Assembly: GCA_000310025.1 (NCBI GenBank) | Contig: FN649751.1 | Location: 6,730,698 to 6,794,697 of the forward strand | Reading direction: 5' to 3' | DNA: 64,000 nucleotides | DNA from: Ectocarpus siliculosus | Lineage: Eukaryota > Sar > Phaeophyceae > Ectocarpales > Ectocarpaceae | Shown: piece by piece, positions 58,101 through 64,000 of the stretch | Numbering within the stretch: position 1 is the first letter of the stretch | How the letters are laid out: each line of letters begins with the position of its first letter | Program-made: the position numbers and the translations under genes | The notes under the pieces: generated by a model | The model's database searches: none | Told to the model about the DNA's origin: nothing | What the model saw: only the letters and a program-made list of their open reading frames with translations

Positions 58101-61080
58101 TTCGTCGACTTGAGAACAATCTCTGCTCGTCTGCCCAACGATATTTCCACGCAGTAATCGTGGATACACTTCAATTTCGACGCGTAGCTCGTCGCTATCA
58201 TTGGAATGGGGGTCTGTGGTTCCACTGCCTTTGTTGTTGCCCCCATTATCCCTCCTGCACGTACGAAAACCGACCCCCACCCAACGGCCAACCGCCCCAC
58301 CTCATAGACTGGCCTTCTCCCAGCTAAGTTTACCGCAGTCCATTCCCCGAGCGTGGACGGTTCCGCGTACTGCTTCCCTGTCACGAGCTCCCCCGTGCTG
58401 GTGTCCCACACGTACACCAGTCCGTCTCCGCCGCAGCCGAGCAGAAACCTCGCGTCTGGGCTGAAAGAAAGGTGGCAAACGCACTGCATGGTATCGCGCG
58501 ATAATGGCCAGGGCGAGGATTGTGGAGATCGTTTGAGACTTTCGACTACCGCTTAGCTGGATCTGCATCGTGATAGCTTGATGCGTAAACACAGGGATTA
58601 TATACAAGCTGGTCTGACCAAGAAGCTAACTTTCGTTCTTTCATGTCCCACTCTCCTGTTTCAACGAATTTAGACTTCAAATTTGGCGGGTGCTCGTATA
58701 AGACCATAGGGGATTCGCAGGTGCCGGAAATTTTCGGATCTGAGTTGATTTTAGGTATATAACTATCAATTGGCGGCATAGTTGGGATACGTCCTGTACT
58801 GAAATCAGCATAAAAAAAAGCTTCTCAGATCAAGCTGACAATTGCTGTGCATGTACCTGGGAACATCGCGAGAGCAAAGATGGTAGTTTCAAGGCTCACG
58901 GCATCTTCCATCAGAAGTTATGGCCTATTAAAGAATCCGATACAACACGCGAGATACCTGAGGCAACGTAAGGATCTCGCGATTCCTACGCTGTTTTTTC
59001 GAATTAGAAGCTGAAATTTCGACACGGCATCCCCATGAGTACAACAAACAAATAAGCCACTGCGCCATTTGACTTTTTCTTTTTTTATGCGACTTTTTGG
59101 CATAGCAAATATTCCCATGAATACTAATATCAGTCTAACTTACGAAATAAAAAAAAATCCAAATAGCGCAGTGGCCTTTGTGTTTATAGTACTCATGTAG
59201 ATGCCGTGTCCAAATTTCAGGTTCTAACTCCAAAAAACCACGTGGGAAATCCGCTCCAACCTTCAAATTTGCGTCTTGGTCAGACCAGCTTGTATCTAAG
59301 TGCGATAGGTGTTTTCGCCATCCCGTTCATGACAGTATCTAGCAGCTTCCACCGACCGTACGAGGTTGTCTCTACGCGAAGAACTCCCATCCAGGGCCAC
59401 CCCAACGATGTTCCCTGCCGTGCATGCCTCCCTGTGGTAACGCGAGAGCGATTCAGCACTGCCTTCCCTCAGGTACGCCACGCCAAACAAACTACCCACC
59501 TACATTCGAACTGTCAACCTAACGACTAGACCACTCAAGGCAAACCTCCTAGTTCTCACCTCGGTTAAACCTTGATACACAAACAAAGACGTTCGGGTCT
59601 TGTAGTCCCAAAGGAAGACCGGGGCGGGGTAGCCCTTGACTTTCGTAGATCCGCGCTGGCCTGGTTCGAACGCCAAGCGGTGAGCGCCCACAAGGCAATG
59701 AGGAGGGAGTAAATGATGAAATACGTCAGACGGTTGAGGAGACATGGAGGACAAGTTTGGAGATGCTACAGGATGGAGGCAATGTCCTTACCGCGTTAAC
59801 GAGTCACGGAAGTGGACCTTTCACGCTGGACGTATTGGGCCAGGCGGTGAGGCGAGTGTTGTTGTAACGAAACCGCGAGTTCACCCCGCCAATTCTCTCC
59901 TGAGGTTTTACCAGAAAACGCCGTAGCTCCTGACCTTGACCAATTGCATCCCAACAACCGTCCCAGAAACGTTGCAATTTTGAAAAACACTCTTTCGCAC
60001 GGTTTCCCCCGCAGCATATGTGTCGTAGCGAACATGCGTCCATCAATCCACAAAGAAAGTTGCTGACGGAACCAAGCAATGCACCACTTTCAGAGATGCT
60101 TCCCATCTGTCGGAAACTGACTAAGGTTGTCACCTGTGGCTATAAGCGCACCCGACGAAGACACGGTGAGCGCGCTGATCTCCATGTCGTGCCCTCGAAG
60201 TAGGTGTTGTTGGTGAGGATCTGAAATTGACCCTAGACTCGAGGCAACAACCGCAGTATGGAGGCATCCGCGCGGAGTTAATCCAGCATTCTGTACTTCT
60301 GGAATTGTCCGTCCTCTAGAGCGCATCTCCTGTACTCGAGGTTAACGCTTCGAAGACGCGACAAAGGGATCTCGAACAACTACCAACGTGCGCTAGAAAC
60401 CCCCTCTTCGAATTGACTCCCACCGCACAAAAAGCGTGGTGCTACGCGCAGTACGAGCGCTTGACAATTCAGTTCATTGCAATCGATGCGCGCTGTAGTC
60501 GCTGACTTCTTACCAGTCACCAAAAGGGCGCCAACGCTCTTGATCATCACGCCCTTGTCTTCAGGGTGAGCAATGATCGTCTGCGCAAAATGCCCTGTGT
60601 ATCTGGTCAGAGACGTTGAACAGGGCCGGGGAGGACTCGGCATTAGTATCCTCAAGGCCTGGGTTTCTTTCTGGTGCTTGGAAATGGTTTCGAACAGTTT
60701 TCACAGGGAAAATCGGCGTCACGCCAAAAACGGGGGCGCCACACGCCAGACTCTTTGTGGCGACGATGAGGCGATACACCTGTCCGATATCGTTGATTCC
60801 AAAGGGCACTACAAGTATGACGTGTGTGCTGCTAAACACTACCAATGGTGTCTCGCCGTCTGCAAAACACAGCATCCGCCTATTCTAGCTACATGGTCCA
60901 TCCGCCAACAACAGTTGTGGCCACCAGCAGCGCTCACCCAATAATATGTTCAAGCTCGAGCAAATCGCCTCCTCCGCCATCTGGCTCCCCGATGTTACCC
61001 CCGAAGGCATTTTGTTCCCTAGGTTCTTCACTCCTGTGAACACGAATGAGGACGACCACCAGTTTGGGGTCGGAAGGCAT
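52166..61080 (-). CDS. CFAP52: Cilia- and flagella-associated protein 52 (WDR16-like WD40 protein)
   Basis: Fifteen exons, read leftwards with phases closing: 61080-60938, 60602-60514, 60220-60134, 59660-59560, 58483-58334, 57793-57652, 57130-57013, 56320-56200, 55696-55538, 55022-54790, 54670-54515, 53869-53720, 53387-53267, 52886-52791, 52360-52166; about 686 aa. WD40 blades follow the CFAP52 order: LELEHIIGYTGHFAQTIIAHP, LLRGHDMEISALTVSSSGAL, VFLWDYKT, LSFSPDARFLLGCGGDGLV, RLDGGVVSLSIVAGSGELLA, FATCAQDGAVRIWEL, WAIPKAHRAAVTCCAV, SFLVTGAEDGSVSVWSL, VSPSGRYMALGGDDELVK and AITSVQWTRDERQLISAAED before the end. CFAP52 is a microtubule inner/axonemal protein of motile flagella, as on brown algal zoids and gametes. 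Uncertain points: the start (ATG 61080 gives a longer N-terminus than usual), a possible short missing exon in the 58484-59559 intron, and the weak donor AAG|GTCGGA at 56200. Confidence 0.9.
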
Positions 61081-62587
61081 AACCAGGATCGACCGGCGTG
61101 TGAAACAACAGAGTGTCCAGAAGAAGACAAACTCTCCGAGGAGGGACACAAGAGTGCGGCCAAGGCTGACCGGGCCTCAGCTACCCCTCAAGACCATATG
61201 GAGAGTACCGTACCCGATTACGATGTTCGCTCTTGAATGTTGTAACAATTCCACGCCACGACCCCTGCATCATGGAAGTTCGAGAACACAACACAGCTGC
61301 ATAGTAGAACTTTCGCTGGGTAAACCTCAGGCAAGTACATACATAGTCTACAGTAGACGATGACGCACATAGCATGCTCACGTACAGAACGCGCTGCCAG
61401 TTCCGTAAGAACTTGCTGTATGCTTGGCCGAGGATCGGGTCCTTACTTCCTCTGCGGGCTGCTAATAGCCATTACAGTGGTTTTGTGTACCGGTAGACGC
61501 TTTTATCCAGGCATTACATACTCGCATGTACGGGTGCTATGTGATACTTGTGCTGCCGTTGCAGTTGATTTTGACTAGAGCAGTAGACTAGCCCGTTCTG
61601 CACCTGACGGGTTCCCCAGGCCCCTCTTTGCCGGCCGCTGCTCCTCCCTCTCGACTGCTTTGACTCGTAGGTCCAAAATCTTCCCTTCCGGGTGTGATCG
61701 GGTTGCCATTATAAGGCGAGCAGTAGGGGCTGGCCCACGTTCGGGTTTGAAGATTGGGCAAGTAACGGCCAGGAATGAGCGACCAACGGCCACAATAGGG
61801 AGGAATGCGAGTTACAGTACAGCAGAAGCACGTACTGACTGTGGTTTCGTGACAACATCACCCCTCAACCATCATATGTCATTCATGGAGCATTCTCTGT
61901 CAATATTGCTTGTATGGGGCGCAATGATCAAGTACTTAGATATGTAGTATGATCTTTGTTGTGCATGCAACTGTACACTGTACTACTGTAGTCTAGACTA
62001 GCATAGGTTCTCCCTCTCAAGATCAAGATCCAGACCCATTTTTTTTCTGTGGAAGGTCTACTGACAAACACACCGTCGCCTTCCCGGTGACAGCACTCCG
62101 TAGGGTGTAGCAGAGGCACTGCCCGCCACTGCCTCTCCCTGGTGCTGGTGCTGATGCTGTCGTGATATCGCGCGGGGGACGCTGTCTCGTCGAGCATCAT
62201 CTCTGTGTGTCGACTGCAAGTCCGACAGGGTTGAGGGGGCCGTTCTAGCCGACGAGGGATTGCCAAAAATCCCTGCTCGCTCTGAGGCCCCCAGCGGCAC
62301 TCGTGCTCGACCGCTCATCTGCAATCACTCCACCGATGCTACCACGGCAGAAAGATGTGTTTTGATGAGGGAAGGGCGAAGGTGAAGACAAAGTCAGACG
62401 GGAGAGAAAACTCGGGCGACGGTAAAAAAAAAAACTAGTTCGTTACAACCCGCACGCCTTCCGAACCTCGCTCCTCTACGAAACCTTTCGGGAAAAAAAA
62501 AAATAGACGCTTGATCACAGAGCAGGGAATGGCAATGCAGAATCAATCGTGCTGTTGTCGACCGAGACCCCCTCTGAATACAAGCCC
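61081..62587. other. Divergent intergenic region
   Basis: Lies between the CFAP52 start (-) and the DUF4140-like gene start (+). No gene was supported. Poly-A runs at about 62425-62433 and 62492-62503 lie just upstream of the latter. Confidence 0.4.
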
Positions 62588-62755
62588 ATGGCTAACAGCA
62601 CTTCTCCCACCGTGCCCAATGCCTGCTCGGATCCGCAGAAGGTCTCGTTTTCAAGCCTCGACGCACCCGTGAAGAGGGCTACCGTCTACAAGAACAGGGC
62701 CGAAATCACTCGAGTCGTCTCCTTTTCTCCAACCGATCGGGTAGGCCTGCACAAG
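62588..62755 (+). CDS. First exon of a DUF4140/DUF4139-like (mucoidy inhibitor A-like) gene
   Basis: ATG 62588 gives MANSTSPTVPNACSDPQKVS and then SLDAPVKRATVYKNRAEITR and VVSFSPTDRVGLHK, ending at a good donor AAG|GTAAGC. The pattern 'V..ATVY..RAEITR.V.......G.HKV' matches the N-terminal DUF4140 domain that precedes DUF4139; this is a recognition from memory. An in-frame ATG 39 bases upstream (62549) is an alternative start. I could not find the next exon before the window ends, so the gene is only partly seen. Family function is poorly defined. Confidence 0.55.
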
Positions 62756-64000
62756 GTAAGCCTCCCACTGCCGTCGGTCTTGCCGTGTGCTGGTAGGTGA
62801 AGGGTAGGTGGAGGAGTGAGCCCTTTCACGATACTTGCAAAAGAGTATTTCTCCCTATCTCTCTCTGCCCGCGCGTGTTCCACACACAGGCGATCCAACA
62901 CACACGATCATGAATGCATTCCTCCGCATGCATGTGGTCCTACAAGTCGATCTTGATGTTGACCTGAGACAAAGGTTAACAACCTACCGAATTATAAGAT
63001 ACCAGGGAGCAATCACACTAGCTGTATCACAAACACACAAGACACATAATGACTAAGTGGGGTTCGTTGTCATATACAGCAGCAGTTGGGACTTGTCATA
63101 TCGCGCAGTCTACAAGAGCGTTGCAGAACATTTTTTTTGGGTCAGACAAAATGACAAAGAAAGACAGCCGGGCGAACCTAGAGCATAGAAGAGTGTTTTT
63201 CTTCTGTTACTCCGCACGTGTATGCATAGTACTCCGAAGTAGCAGTATTATTCGAGCGAAGCGAAATTTTTAATCTTGCCCGAGGAGACAGCGCAATATA
63301 GGCTCCACCCAGAAAAAAGAATTTGTACAGTCTGTTCGCCTAATCTAGGTTTTATAGTACATGAATTGATTTTAGACTACAGGGGTCAGCAGATGCACTT
63401 TTTTTTTGTCGGAGCACACAGCGGATTGCAGCAGAGAACACACGCACGGCCGACAGCGTACGCACAACAGGCGACACACACGCACAGTGGGCGACACTAT
63501 GTGGGCTCGATGCCGCTGGACTCTCTGCGGTGTGATGAGGCTATGTATTGCTGTCGCGCATGTTTTTTTTTTTACCGCCGCGTTCAACTGCCAGCAATGT
63601 GAGCGCAGCTCCACATTGTTTCTCGAAACCTAGGACGCCGATCGCCATCGCACCTATTCGAGCGTGTGCCCCGTTGTGTCTCTGAGCGTGATAGTTGTGC
63701 TGGGCACGGTTGCTTTATGTGGCGAGAGCATCGTGGCAATGTGAAATCCGGTGTGGCTTTTTCGCCTGGCGATGCGGCCCGATTGCCCACGGGCCAAAAA
63801 AACGATTTGGATTCCACGCCGCCACGAAGTTCAGCACCCATGCCTTACACAACTGTCACGCCCCGAGATATCGTAGTGGAGCACACGCTCGAAGTGGTGC
63901 CATGACGATTGGTGCGCTAGGTGACGAGAACTGACTTGTATCCTACTGTTTCGCTGGCAGTTGGAAAAACACCGAACAAAAAAAAGAGGGAACAGGGGGT
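62756..64000. other. Probable long first intron, no exon assigned
   Basis: Follows the DUF4140-like exon. A plus-strand frame at 63666-63905 looks partly protein-like (VTPRDIVVEHTLEVVP), but it does not match the next part of the family and has no good donor, so it was not included. Confidence 0.4.

Noticed and set aside
63666-63905. Plus frame that might be the second exon of the DUF4140-like gene
   Set aside because: It does not resemble the sequence expected after the first exon and has no convincing donor or phase match.
1-64000. CRISPR arrays, bacterial operons or integrated virus genes
   Set aside because: The spliced genes point to a eukaryotic nuclear genome; the only array has long 121-base units without spacers, and no viral structural or replication gene was recognised.

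Overview
The window looks like nuclear DNA of a brown alga. The best fit is Ectocarpus, inferred from gene content and not from a database search. The reasons are: (i) genes are cut into many short exons by introns of a few hundred bases, with GT..AG borders and consistent phases; (ii) there is a secreted mannuronan C5-epimerase, an alginate enzyme typical of brown algae, carrying disulfide-rich modules of a stramenopile kind; (iii) two flagellar genes are present; (iv) a large tyrosine-recombinase retrotransposon is inserted. No bacterial operon structure was seen. Gene models below were built by hand by matching reading frames, splice sites and intron phases; exon borders are given where the phases close.

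Layout. 1-9094 (+): the 3' part of a long coiled-coil protein gene, about 15 exons, 5' end outside the window. One of its introns holds a fold-back element made of CCATGG palindromes. 9221-9565 (-): a small broken reading frame. 10028-10416 (+): a doubtful small gene. 11275-14165 (-): a four-exon FkbM-type methyltransferase gene with one GC-AG intron. 14845-24432: a 9.6-kb Ngaro/PAT-type DIRS-order retrotransposon with split direct repeats A1...B1-A2-B2, gag, RT/RNase H and tyrosine recombinase genes, a 2.4-kb tandem array between A1 and gag, and a 100-N assembly gap in pol. 24433-34012: gene-poor, with one possible two-exon gene and several repeats.

34013-43363 (+): a complete 14-exon mannuronan C5-epimerase gene (681 aa: signal peptide, two Cys-rich modules, Pro/Thr linker, beta-helix domain). 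An antisense coding-like stretch lies inside its second intron. 45183-47799 (-): a gene resembling cyanobacterial/plastid DUF3598 proteins, with a plastid-type presequence; its first exon was not found. 48986-50779 (+): cytoplasmic/axonemal dynein light chain LC8, 88 aa. 52166-61080 (-): CFAP52 (WDR16), a flagellar WD40 protein, in 15 exons. 62588-62755 (+): first exon of a DUF4140/DUF4139-like gene that runs on downstream.

How they fit together: LC8 and CFAP52 are neighbours and converge, so two flagellar genes sit side by side. The epimerase acts in the cell wall on alginate. The other genes show no obvious shared pathway, as expected for a eukaryotic chromosome.
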